A DNA stretch of 10,128 bases, from positions 1 to 10,128 of the forward strand of contig JAQUOR010000048.1 of NCBI GenBank assembly GCA_028717025.1. Reading direction: 5' to 3'. The stretch comes from Candidatus Omnitrophota bacterium (lineage in GTDB: Bacteria; Omnitrophota; Gorgyraeia; Duberdicusellales; 4484-171). This document shows, piece by piece, positions 1 through 7,333 of the stretch. The translations under genes were made by a program, and so were the position numbers. A model generated the notes under the pieces. It saw nothing but the letters and a program-made list of their open reading frames with translations, searched no databases and had not been told where the DNA came from. The stretch's first letter is position 1. Each line of letters begins with the position of its first letter.

Positions 1-258
1 CTGCCCTCCAATTCTTAAATATCGACAATGAACGAGGATATTCTGCACGATATATTCCATTAACTCTTGCGGCATATCCTCTTCTACGCACGGCTGAACC
101 GATTTTTCGCAATGCCAACAGCACAAGTTGCAGCGCGAAGTCAACGAAAGCATCACTTTCTGGGGATAATGTTTGAGAAACGTATTCTTCGAGCAATACT
201 TAGGATCATACGCTTGAGCCCAGAATTGAGGTTCATATTTGGTATTCATGGAACTCAT
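1..258 (-). CDS. Radical SAM protein, N-terminal part (cut by window edge)
   Basis: This is the first 86 codons of a protein that continues past the left edge with no stop codon. The read-through contains LSLTSRCNLCCWHC, giving Cys43, Cys47 and Cys50 in the CX3CX2C spacing that binds the radical SAM 4Fe-4S cluster, preceded by a beta-strand as in the family. A second strand ending RIGG near residues 82-85 fits the GG(E) SAM-binding motif expected after it. About 35 residues precede the cluster, including an aromatic stretch around residues 8-21. The ATG at 258 lies 7 bp after the stop of the upstream methyltransferase gene, so the two are probably co-transcribed. A second in-frame ATG at 249 is an alternative start, and neither has a clear ribosome binding site. 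A SPASM or other C-terminal domain would lie outside the window, so substrate and reaction are unknown. Radical SAM identity is fairly secure; a role in glycan modification is inferred from position only. Confidence 0.8.
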   Translation of the reverse strand, partial: MSSMNTKYEPQFWAQAYDPKYCSKNTFLKHYPQKVMLSLTSRCNLCCWHCEKSVQPCVEEDMPQELMEYIVQNILVHCRYLRIGGQ

Positions 259-265
259 TAAATCG

Positions 266-1009
266 CTATTTGTGTTTTTTCTGTCTTTGAGGCCCATAAT
301 AATAGTACAGGCGTATCCTGTATATAATTTTTTGTATCAATGTTAAAATCTTTCCGTTATATAAAAGCCCGAGAGCCTGATGCGCTGCACGCCAACAACA
401 AGGAATACCGGCGTCCTGAGATACAGACTTAAGCATAACAAACGGTTGTTGGTGAAACTCTTTTGCATGTCCTCCCCCTGCTTTTTTTATAAAAATGACG
501 GCTCTCTCGCGTATACGTTTGACTAATTGCCACTCTGCTTCCAGACAGAGGAATTCCTCCAGGATTTTTCCTGTCCATACATTCGTGTCATCGATGATCA
601 GAATGCCGCCGTTTTTTAACCCGGATGATGCGTAATACCAGTCGATAAACGGAGTAGGAAATGCGTGGCGGCCGTCGATAAGCACCAAATCGAGATCTTT
701 AAGTTGTAAATGCGGCAAAGCATCTTCGGATCTTTGTATCTGAAAATCAATCCTTTCAACTGAGATATTCTTCTGTTTACAGTAAGCGAGCATGTTGACA
801 ACCGCATTTTTGTCGGGAGTAACGCAGGTATGCTGTGTACCCTTAAGCGCAAAAATAACCGTACTAAGCCCCGCGCCTGTTTCCAGGGTCTTTGAGGTTT
901 CATCTGTCGCATCATAGATATACTGCGCCAACGTGCGTTCCAGACTGAACGGAAAAGGGTTGTGCTGCGCATCGGTATAAATCTCGGTTAAAAATTCATT
1001 AATGTCCAT
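266..1009 (-). CDS. Class I SAM-dependent methyltransferase (Methyltransf_24-like)
   Basis: A 247-residue cytoplasmic protein with a Rossmann-type SAM-binding fold. Motif I is LETGAGLST (residues 42-50), a G-x-G loop after a strand ending in an acidic residue. The acidic strand LVLIDGRHAFP (98-108) and the strand GGILIIDD (124-131) follow in the order typical of Methyltransf_24-like proteins, where the IDG.H and DD residues often line the active site or bind a metal. The C-terminus is basic and tyrosine-rich, ending in a Lys/His-rich tail. It starts 5 bp after the upstream GT9 gene stops and ends 7 bp before the radical SAM gene starts, so it sits in a tightly packed operon. The likely job is methyl transfer to a sugar or glycan hydroxyl, inferred from context. 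The acceptor cannot be read from the sequence, and a non-methyltransferase use of the fold is possible. Confidence 0.78.
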   Translation of the reverse strand: MDINEFLTEIYTDAQHNPFPFSLERTLAQYIYDATDETSKTLETGAGLSTVIFALKGTQHTCVTPDKNAVVNMLAYCKQKNISVERIDFQIQRSEDALPHLQLKDLDLVLIDGRHAFPTPFIDWYYASSGLKNGGILIIDDTNVWTGKILEEFLCLEAEWQLVKRIRERAVIFIKKAGGGHAKEFHQQPFVMLKSVSQDAGIPCCWRAAHQALGLLYNGKILTLIQKIIYRIRLYYYYGPQRQKKHK

Positions 1010-1014
1010 TGGAA

Positions 1015-2142
1015 TCAGGCATTTTTATCGAAAAATTTCATAATGCGTATCATTTCCCGGGAAAAACCGATGTTAGCGAAGTGCTTCAGCTGCGTGCTCC
1101 AACTGTTACGAAATTCCTCGATGCTCATCAGTTTTCTTCCTGCCATAATCATCGATGTACCAACGGGCACACTATCTTCCATGGAAAGAGCGTTAAGGAC
1201 ATGTTTTGGCAATATTTTTTCCATACAGGTTTGCTTTGTCATTCCTTTCTCGCAAAGCCGCAGCCTATATGATCTCTGACACGGGCTGCACGATTTTGGC
1301 GAAATAATCGAAATAGATTTGCCTTTACTTCCTACCCAGGGATGCAACAGAACAGGGGAAGAAGTCCCGTGCAGGGAGATGATCGGTACGCCGCTGGTTG
1401 CGGCAATATGCATTGCGCCATGGTCGGTCGTAATGAGCACCTTTAGCTGCCGGCACAGACCGACGAATTCTTGTATCGTCGCGGTAATTTGATATGAGCA
1501 GCCCGTTAACGAAACTATTCTTTCTATGTTTGGCCGGTCGCATGCTGCACCTGTTGCGACAACATTTTCTTTGTCCAGCTGCTCGATAAGCGCCTGCCAA
1601 TGGTGCAGCGGCCAGTTTCTATTCTTCTTGGCCTGAAACTCAGTTTGCGGCGTATAGATACAGCAACCTATTTTACCTTTATGTTCGGCAAATAATACCT
1701 GGGATGGACCGGGACAATATAATTCCGGGATATCGCCCGTATAGCCGATATGTCTGGCAAGTTCCATGTTTAATTCTACCTGGTGTTTCTCAAAAAGCAT
1801 ATGCCGGTAGGCGGCAGTAATTTTTTTCTTCCAGTGGCGCGGCGTAATTGGATACAAATGGCGTAATTCTATATAGCGTTTCGCCTTTCGGGCACGTTCC
1901 TGGAGGGCTTCGGTACAGGAAAAAACCGGCATTACCGCCATATCATATTCGGAAAGGTCAAGGCCATCGGTAAATACAATGGTGTGGTCAAAAAGATCAA
2001 TTCCTTTAAGCACCGGATGGTTGTCTCTCTCAGAGATAACATCGAGCGTTGCCCCGGAATAAAGCCTGCGCAATGCCGCGTAGAGGGGAGTTGCCATAAT
2101 GGTATCGCCGATCTCTTCTGGTGCAAAAGTAACGATCTTCAT
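1015..2142 (-). CDS. Glycosyltransferase family 9 (heptosyltransferase-like)
   Basis: A 375-residue GT-B enzyme of family GT9. Members of this family move a sugar, classically heptose from ADP-heptose, to a lipopolysaccharide core acceptor at the cytoplasmic face of the inner membrane. The N-terminus has the family signature EEIGDTIMATPL, with Asp13 matching the catalytic Asp of WaaC. The C-terminal nucleotide-binding half has NRNWPLHHW (174-182) and TTDHGAMHIAA (238-248), the equivalent of the usual D-T/S-G-x-x-H motif, followed by SLHGTSSP (256-263). A cysteine cluster follows (Cys295, 298, 307, 316), matching the C-x2-C...C pattern near the end of many GT9 proteins. It has no signal peptide or membrane span. 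The start at 2142 puts the GT9 strand right at the N-terminus, and an upstream in-frame stop without another ATG rules out a longer form. There is no strong ribosome binding site. Donor and acceptor sugars are unknown. Confidence 0.88.
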   Translation of the reverse strand: MKIVTFAPEEIGDTIMATPLYAALRRLYSGATLDVISERDNHPVLKGIDLFDHTIVFTDGLDLSEYDMAVMPVFSCTEALQERARKAKRYIELRHLYPITPRHWKKKITAAYRHMLFEKHQVELNMELARHIGYTGDIPELYCPGPSQVLFAEHKGKIGCCIYTPQTEFQAKKNRNWPLHHWQALIEQLDKENVVATGAACDRPNIERIVSLTGCSYQITATIQEFVGLCRQLKVLITTDHGAMHIAATSGVPIISLHGTSSPVLLHPWVGSKGKSISIISPKSCSPCQRSYRLRLCEKGMTKQTCMEKILPKHVLNALSMEDSVPVGTSMIMAGRKLMSIEEFRNSWSTQLKHFANIGFSREMIRIMKFFDKNA

Positions 2143-2228
2143 CGTGTATCGGTGCGCCTGACGTTTAAATAATGTTTTATCTGCTCCCCCACGTGCGAAA
2201 ATCCTTTACTGATATTTTTTGTACACGC

Positions 2229-3176
2229 TCAAGTATGCCGCCAAACGATAAGTAAACGGATTTCTGTTATGGCTCTGCCTAGTTTTCGTATACTTTCCAA
2301 GAAGTTTACGCTTGCCTGTCCGCGCTTTAATAACAGATAAAGCAATCCTTTCCCGCAATAGCATAATGAACATTTCATATCATAGAGTGCTTTTCTAAAA
2401 AGCGGGATACTGTGTCCATGTTCATTTCCGAAATCCAGATAGACCTGCGTCACGCCGTCCCAAAAAATCCTTTTCGCAAGCCACGTCAATCGTTGTCGGG
2501 ATCGCGGAACAAAATGATATATTATTTGTTTTGGGTTATAATAGATTTTTACTCCCGATTTATAAAGCCTGTGATACATATCGTTGTCCTCTCCCGAGAG
2601 AAGACAGTCCCCTTTTCTTCCTAAGTACGTTCGAAAACCACCGGTACGTAAAAATAATTCTTTGTGAAAAGCTGCATTCATCGTAATAAGGTAATCGTCT
2701 TCGCCAAGATAACAGGACTCATTGCCGAAATCATATTTTCCTACTATGGTTTCGTATTCCGCAGGAAACCGCCTGCTTCGCCCGTTTTCCCATGTAAGTT
2801 CCACTCTTCCCACCACGCAGACAGGACTCGGTTTTAGAGTCGTAAACGCCCACACAATCTGCGTAAGCCAGTCTTTATCGGGTATCGCATCATCGTCAAT
2901 ATACGCAATATATTTTCCTTTAGCTTCGTTGGCGCCGCGATTACGGGCGTATGCAATGCCTTGCTGTTGCTCTACATAATACATAATCGGCATCTGTGCT
3001 GCCTTACCTATTTCCTCCACGACATCTTTCGTTGCATCATGTGAATTATTATCAACAACAATGATATCAAAAGGATAATAGGCTTCTTGTCTGATCAAGG
3101 CGTCAAGCGTGTGCGTTAATGATGCACAGCGATTGTAAGTGCACACTATAACAGTGATGAGGGGTTCGAACGTCAT
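2229..3176 (-). CDS. Glycosyltransferase family 2 (GT-A fold)
   Basis: A 315-residue inverting GT2 enzyme. The first strand is ITVIVCTYNR (7-16). IIVVDNNSHD (38-47) gives the nucleotide-contacting Asp and YIDDDAIPD (92-100) holds the metal-binding DxD. GEDNDMYHRL (195-204) supplies the ED-type catalytic base region, followed by the H.x.R.R segment (211-219) common in this family. The C-terminal third is basic, and its hydrophobic stretch with Cys-Tyr-Leu (about 270-283) could associate with the membrane, but no clear transmembrane helix is predicted by eye. It starts 17 bp after the B12-radical SAM gene stops, so both are likely in one transcript. An 86-bp gap separates it from the next GT9 gene. 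Its role would be adding one sugar from a nucleotide-activated donor to the growing glycan. The specific sugar is not predictable. Confidence 0.9.
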   Translation of the reverse strand: MTFEPLITVIVCTYNRCASLTHTLDALIRQEAYYPFDIIVVDNNSHDATKDVVEEIGKAAQMPIMYYVEQQQGIAYARNRGANEAKGKYIAYIDDDAIPDKDWLTQIVWAFTTLKPSPVCVVGRVELTWENGRSRRFPAEYETIVGKYDFGNESCYLGEDDYLITMNAAFHKELFLRTGGFRTYLGRKGDCLLSGEDNDMYHRLYKSGVKIYYNPKQIIYHFVPRSRQRLTWLAKRIFWDGVTQVYLDFGNEHGHSIPLFRKALYDMKCSLCYCGKGLLYLLLKRGQASVNFLESIRKLGRAITEIRLLIVWRHT

Positions 3177-3193
3177 ATGGTATCGGTGTTTAC

Positions 3194-4669
3194 CTAAAAT
3201 AAAGCCTTTATTCTCCGAAAGACCCTTGCGATAAATATTCCGGGATTAAAAAATAACAATTTGATTCTCCTTTTAAAAACATTCTTGCGGTATCGTCGCC
3301 TTTGGTCCCGGTCAAATTCTTCCTGAAGCTGCCTGATGAAGGTAAGCAATGTATTATAATCGACTGTTTTCGTTAAGCCCATCTTTGGCGAGTGATGAAA
3401 AAAAAGCGACCAATCGCGTACGGACGGTATGATGCCGCCCTCCAAAGCATCACTGTATAGTTGGGTACCGGGATACGGCGTGACAATGCACATGCACGTG
3501 TAATCGCTTTTTAATCGATGGATGAGTTTTATGGTATCGTGAATCTGGCTAAGCGTTTCGTTTGGAAACCCGATCATAAAATAGGCTAAAGATTCTATTT
3601 TTGCTTTCTTAACTGTTGCGAATGCCCGGCGCGCCTGGTCTATGGTGATATTTTTCTTTATGTACCGTAGCATCTGCGGATTTCCCGATTCTACTCCGAT
3701 ATTTACTCTGAAACACCCCGCTGATTTCATGATTTTCAGGATCTCGTAATTACACGAATCCGCTCTCATATCGCACATCCATCTGATGTTTAATCCCGCG
3801 CGTTTTATTTGCTCGCACATTTCCGTCACTCTTTTTTTATCAAGAGTGAAGGTGTCATCTGCAAAACGGAAATTGGATGCGCTAAAATGTTGTGCCGTAT
3901 ACTTAAGCTCAGCGACTACCCTTTCTACCGACATAAAACGAGTTTTTCTACTCCATATTTTATTGCTTGCACAATAAATACATTGATAGGGGCATCCTCG
4001 TGAAGTAAAGAGTGTCCCGAAACTATCGGGAGCGTGCTTGGCTGACTGATACGTACAATCCCAGGCAGGAAAAGGCAGACTATCGAGGTCCTGTATGTAT
4101 TCCCGATTCGGGTTCTCGCAAACAGCGCCATCCTGTTTAAATGCAATACCGGGGATTGCCTCAAGCGTTTCTTTTCTTTCGATTGCGTTTACCAGCTCCA
4201 GAAACGTGAATTCGCCTTCCTTTTTTACCGCGACATCGAAAGAAGGTTCTTGGAGAGTTTCTCTTGGAAGGATGGTGGGATGAGGGCCTCCCGCCACAAT
4301 AGTAATATGAGGAAATTCATTTTTGATATACTTTGCTATTTTAACTGCCATCGCATACTTTGCGGTCGGCATCGTAATACCCACCACAATGGGTTTAAAA
4401 TCGTTTATAATATTTTTAATATTCTGCGATGTTTTCTTCCAGATGAGACTCGTATCTTCTAAATTTGAAAGATAACGATCGAAATTAGTGATTATGTCTT
4501 GCTTAAAAGGCTGTTCTTCTACCAATCCAAACTCACCATTATAGATTATGCAATCGTGTCGGCTATTTCGCAGTACTCCCGCACAGGAAGCAAGACCATA
4601 CGACACTTTGTCATAACTGATATTTTGCAGGGCGTACCACGGAGGGTCAATTAATAGAACTTTTGCCAT
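3194..4669 (-). CDS. Cobalamin-binding-type radical SAM enzyme
   Basis: A 491-residue protein with two recognisable halves. Residues 1 to about 150 resemble the B12-binding Rossmann domain of class B radical SAM enzymes: MAKVLLIDPP strand, VVGITMPTAKY (95-105), IVAGGPHPT (124-132) and the KKEGEFTF hinge (149-156). Residues about 215-430 are the radical SAM barrel. TSRGCPYQCIYC supplies Cys226, 230 and 233 for the 4Fe-4S cluster; FRFADDTF (268-274 region) and VNIGVESGN (312-320) are further barrel strands. The C-terminus (about 445-491) is strongly basic with a hydrophobic patch, suggesting contact with membrane or lipid-linked substrate. Known relatives catalyse C-methylation, ring formation or other radical chemistry (BchE, HpnP, sugar and antibiotic methylases). 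The DxHxxG motif of base-off B12 binders is not seen, as is usual for this class. Context suggests modification of a sugar or lipid carrier, which is an inference. Confidence 0.88.
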   Translation of the reverse strand: MAKVLLIDPPWYALQNISYDKVSYGLASCAGVLRNSRHDCIIYNGEFGLVEEQPFKQDIITNFDRYLSNLEDTSLIWKKTSQNIKNIINDFKPIVVGITMPTAKYAMAVKIAKYIKNEFPHITIVAGGPHPTILPRETLQEPSFDVAVKKEGEFTFLELVNAIERKETLEAIPGIAFKQDGAVCENPNREYIQDLDSLPFPAWDCTYQSAKHAPDSFGTLFTSRGCPYQCIYCASNKIWSRKTRFMSVERVVAELKYTAQHFSASNFRFADDTFTLDKKRVTEMCEQIKRAGLNIRWMCDMRADSCNYEILKIMKSAGCFRVNIGVESGNPQMLRYIKKNITIDQARRAFATVKKAKIESLAYFMIGFPNETLSQIHDTIKLIHRLKSDYTCMCIVTPYPGTQLYSDALEGGIIPSVRDWSLFFHHSPKMGLTKTVDYNTLLTFIRQLQEEFDRDQRRRYRKNVFKRRIKLLFFNPGIFIARVFRRIKALF

Positions 4670-4743
4670 TGGTATAGTTGTTTATTCTGATTTTGAATCC
4701 GCGTGCGTGTTTCCCAATACATAAGTTCATACTGCGGTTGCAT
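4651..4743 (-). other. Possible 30-codon leader ORF ahead of the B12-radical SAM gene
   Basis: A 30-residue reading frame starts with ATG at 4743, ends with TAA at 4651, and overlaps the start of the radical SAM gene by 19 bp in another frame. The predicted peptide begins MQPQYELMYW and is rich in Gln, Tyr and Trp (7 Gln, 5 Tyr, 2 Trp). GGA lies about 5 bases before the ATG, which is a weak ribosome binding site. Such an arrangement could couple translation of the next gene. A frame this short is expected by chance in AT-rich spacer, and I recognise no family, so I treat it as probably spurious. Confidence 0.15.
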
Positions 4744-4768
4744 TTTATTCCATGGTATCGGCGGACTA

Positions 4769-6001
4769 TTACGCGTGATGTCTCGCCGAATACTCCTCAA
4801 TCAGTTTTATGACTCTTTCCGGTGTAATCTCCCGCAAGCACTCCAACGCGTCCTTTCGCGGGCAAGGCTCGTCTATTTTGTATATGATTGTCGATGCTTT
4901 ACATGGCGCACAGGTAAGCTCTGAGGCTACGGTGATGGTATTTTCATTTGAATCTTCGAGCGTAACGCTGTTGGTCGGCCCGTAGATGACAATGCGCAGT
5001 TTGCATTTCGTTGCGACTACCAAATGCGCTATGGCAGTATCACTGCACACGCATATTTCAGCTTCATCTATGAGGGCTGCGAGCTGGTTAAACGATAGTT
5101 TATCGCAGATATTATATGCACCCTTAAGCTCCCTGCTTACAACTTCACACGCCTCTTCGTCACCCTTCCCATACCCAGAGATAAAAACAGAGTAATTTTT
5201 AGCCGTAAGATACCGGGCAATTTCTCTGTAATACTGCGCAGGCCAACGTCTCGAATTAATATGGATCTTCCCTCCCGGGTGTATAACCGCTATTTTCCTT
5301 TCTGGCGATGTGCCGATATAGTTTTTTATGACTTCTGATGTCTCGCCTCTGCTCGTAGCATCGATCTCAAAATATAAATCTTTTGAGTAAGGGAGCTTAT
5401 ACCCTACAGCGTCTAAAAGCCTTAAATATACCGATCGTCCTAAGGGACTATATCCGGAAACGCTATAATGCTGTATGCTCGTTACGAAGCCATCGTCTCT
5501 TGCAAACCCGACTATCACGGGAATATCCAGTGCGGCGAGAAATGCGCCTCCAAAAACAGCAGTCCATGAAAAAATTGCGCAATTGATACCAACGCTATGA
5601 TTTCTTAGGGCAAAACGCATGTATTCCCACGGATAGAAACAAAAAATCGTTACTGTTGCCTGGAATCTGCTTTTTATCCGGCTAAAATGTTCTACCCCTG
5701 CATAGTTTACGTAGTACACGTTTTTGTAAATTGATTGCGTGCGAAAGATCTGCGCCCTTCCTGCATCATTAACTATCAAATCCACCTCATACTGGCGTGA
5801 AAGGGCTTTTGCCAGAGAAGACATCATTAAAAGATCGCCGATTCCGCCATCGCTCATTATCAGCAATCTCCTGGGGTTCTTTCTCGTGAATAATCTACAC
5901 ACGAAGAAAAACAAGGCAATCGGCATCAATGCAATATGGTGGTATCTACGTTTTCTTAAACGATACAAAATCGTTTTCATTTTTTGAAACGGCGTATCCA
6001 T
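4769..6001 (-). CDS. Glycosyltransferase family 9 with N-terminal hydrophobic segment
   Basis: A 410-residue GT9 enzyme. A basic leader (residues 8-20) is followed by a hydrophobic stretch, HHIALMPIALFFFVCRLF (21-38), that could insert in or lie on the membrane. The GT9 core begins at RRLLIMSDGGIGD (44-56), with Asp56 in the catalytic Asp position. The C-terminal half has HPGG (241-244), RRWP (251-254) and CSDTAIAHL (319-327), the nucleotide-binding D-T-G-P-x-H-L motif with Ala-Ile in place of Gly-Pro, then YGPT (340-343). A cysteine cluster follows (Cys364, 367, 380, 388). It likely adds a sugar to a lipid-linked acceptor; whether the donor is ADP-heptose is unknown. It is separated by 99 bp from both the preceding and the following gene. 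No Shine-Dalgarno sequence precedes the ATG, and an internal ATG at codon 8 is an alternative start. Confidence 0.87.
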   Translation of the reverse strand: MDTPFQKMKTILYRLRKRRYHHIALMPIALFFFVCRLFTRKNPRRLLIMSDGGIGDLLMMSSLAKALSRQYEVDLIVNDAGRAQIFRTQSIYKNVYYVNYAGVEHFSRIKSRFQATVTIFCFYPWEYMRFALRNHSVGINCAIFSWTAVFGGAFLAALDIPVIVGFARDDGFVTSIQHYSVSGYSPLGRSVYLRLLDAVGYKLPYSKDLYFEIDATSRGETSEVIKNYIGTSPERKIAVIHPGGKIHINSRRWPAQYYREIARYLTAKNYSVFISGYGKGDEEACEVVSRELKGAYNICDKLSFNQLAALIDEAEICVCSDTAIAHLVVATKCKLRIVIYGPTNSVTLEDSNENTITVASELTCAPCKASTIIYKIDEPCPRKDALECLREITPERVIKLIEEYSARHHA

Positions 6002-6100
6002 GTTTTAATTAAGAAGATTTTCAGTAAGTATTTATGGAACTTTACGGCTTATGCGAAAATAAATAAAAAGCGCACAACTTTCAAATAGTTTCTTACTATC

Positions 6101-7333
6101 TTACCGCAAAAGGCCTTGCACTGCCTTTTTAACTTCTTCAACGGTAATCTGCAGGATGCAATGGGGCTCTAAGCTGGTGCAGCCATACCGGCATGAGGCA
6201 ACCGGCTCTTTAGGCACAAGCTGGGCATACTTTGTTTTCCACGGCTTAAAACGATACGGTACGCATTGCTCAGCCGGAAGACTTATGTGAGAATAAGGAG
6301 AAATCTCTACGACAGGTATATTCACCGTCGCCGCTATGTGTTTTAAACCGCTATCGCTTCCAATATATATCTTGCAAAACTTCATTAGCGTCGATGCTTG
6401 ACGAAGGGTGGTCAACCCTATGAGATTAATTGCCGAGTCTCCCAAATCCTTTTGCAATGCTTCCCCCAAGATTTTTTCTTTGGCGTCGCCCATAAAAAAT
6501 ATCCGGGCCCCGTATTGCTCATTGAGCCATAAGCCCAGTTCAGAGAAACGCTCAAGGGGCCATTTTCTTCTAGGGTCGCGCGCACCGATGCATAGACAAA
6601 CCAATGTTTCATCGTTTTTAACGCCGTATCGTTTGATAATTTCTTTACCAAAATTTTCATCCTTTTCGTCAGTCCATAATTCCAGATTATCGCTACTGAT
6701 GCTGCCGCCAAGAAATTTAATCATTTCCAGATTGCGTTCTACTTCATGTTTAAGCGATATGCCGGTGATTAAATCCGTAAAAAGTTTGTCATACCCTCTA
6801 TTTTGTTGCTGTTTGTCGGAACTCACACATTCGGAGTATGCAACCCGTTTATTCGCGCCGCTAAAATATATTAAAAAGGAGCCATAATAACCATCGAAGT
6901 CCCAGCGCGGGAAAAACGCCAAATCAAATTTGTATTTCCATAAATTCGAAACTGCGTATTGCAAGGCATTACAATACCTCGTTACATTCACGAGCTGGAT
7001 TCTCTTCTTCGATTCAAACGTCAATACTTCATTCACATATGGACATAACTCTACCAGATTATGAACCTGTTGCCGAACGACAAGTGTAATCCATGCATCC
7101 GGTGCATTCTTGCGCAATTCTCTTAAAAAAGGAGTGGTTAATATCATGTCGCCAATCTCATCCAACCGCACAATGAGAATCTTTTTCGCTGAAGAAATAT
7201 TTGTGATCTTGGGCATCCGGCGAAAACCAAAAAGCCGGAAGACCGGCTCGCAAATCATGAGAGCGATGCGCGGCGACAAAATTAACTCTCTTATCCATTT
7301 CACCACAGAATTGAATAAAGCTACCGGTTTCAT
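6101..7333 (-). CDS. Glycosyltransferase family 9 (heptosyltransferase-like)
   Basis: A 410-residue GT9 enzyme with an extra 50-residue amphipathic N-terminus (aromatic and basic residues around 12-40) likely to sit on the inner membrane. The core starts at KILIVRLDEIGDMILTTP, with Asp62 equivalent to the catalytic Asp of WaaC. The donor-binding half has RDPRRKWPLERF (252-263), GSDSGLKHIAA (325-335) and a C-terminal cysteine group, Cys381, 385 and 392. The first codon overlaps the last codon of the upstream GT2 gene in an ATGA arrangement, and an AGGT sits 5 bases before the ATG, so the two proteins are probably translationally coupled and act in the same pathway. Many of the remaining segments (for example 137-147 FDLAFFPRWDF) match the acceptor-side layout of GT9 enzymes. 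The sugar transferred is not predictable, so I do not assign waaC, waaF or waaQ. Confidence 0.9.
   Translation of the reverse strand: MKPVALFNSVVKWIRELILSPRIALMICEPVFRLFGFRRMPKITNISSAKKILIVRLDEIGDMILTTPFLRELRKNAPDAWITLVVRQQVHNLVELCPYVNEVLTFESKKRIQLVNVTRYCNALQYAVSNLWKYKFDLAFFPRWDFDGYYGSFLIYFSGANKRVAYSECVSSDKQQQNRGYDKLFTDLITGISLKHEVERNLEMIKFLGGSISSDNLELWTDEKDENFGKEIIKRYGVKNDETLVCLCIGARDPRRKWPLERFSELGLWLNEQYGARIFFMGDAKEKILGEALQKDLGDSAINLIGLTTLRQASTLMKFCKIYIGSDSGLKHIAATVNIPVVEISPYSHISLPAEQCVPYRFKPWKTKYAQLVPKEPVASCRYGCTSLEPHCILQITVEEVKKAVQGLLR

Noticed and set aside
67..261. Plus-strand 64-codon frame at the left end
   Set aside because: The opposite strand carries the radical SAM CX3CX2C motif in an open frame to the edge, so this one is its antisense shadow.
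616..972. Minus-strand 118-codon frame inside the methyltransferase
   Set aside because: It is an out-of-frame overlap with a gene that shows complete SAM-binding motifs, and it has no recognisable domain of its own.
2195..2205. Purine-rich GGGGGAG and CACGTG in the 2143-2228 gap as a ribosome binding site or operator
   Set aside because: It lies more than 35 bases before the ATG at 2142, too far for a ribosome binding site, and a lone CACGTG hexamer carries no specific meaning.
6072..6092. Short inverted repeat ATAGT/ACTAT after the GT9 stop, read as a terminator
   Set aside because: The stem has only 5 bp, is AT-rich, and lacks a T-run at the right distance.
4670..6100. Tandem duplication suggested by two 410-residue GT9 genes each followed by a 99-bp gap
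   Set aside because: The two gap sequences (6002-6100 and 4670-4768) share no visible similarity and the proteins are diverged outside GT9 motifs, so equal lengths look coincidental.
6408..6887. Plus-strand 159-codon frame opposite the GT9 gene
   Set aside because: It is the antisense shadow of a well-supported GT9 coding frame, its predicted protein is Ser- and Pro-rich without domain motifs, and it has no ribosome binding site.
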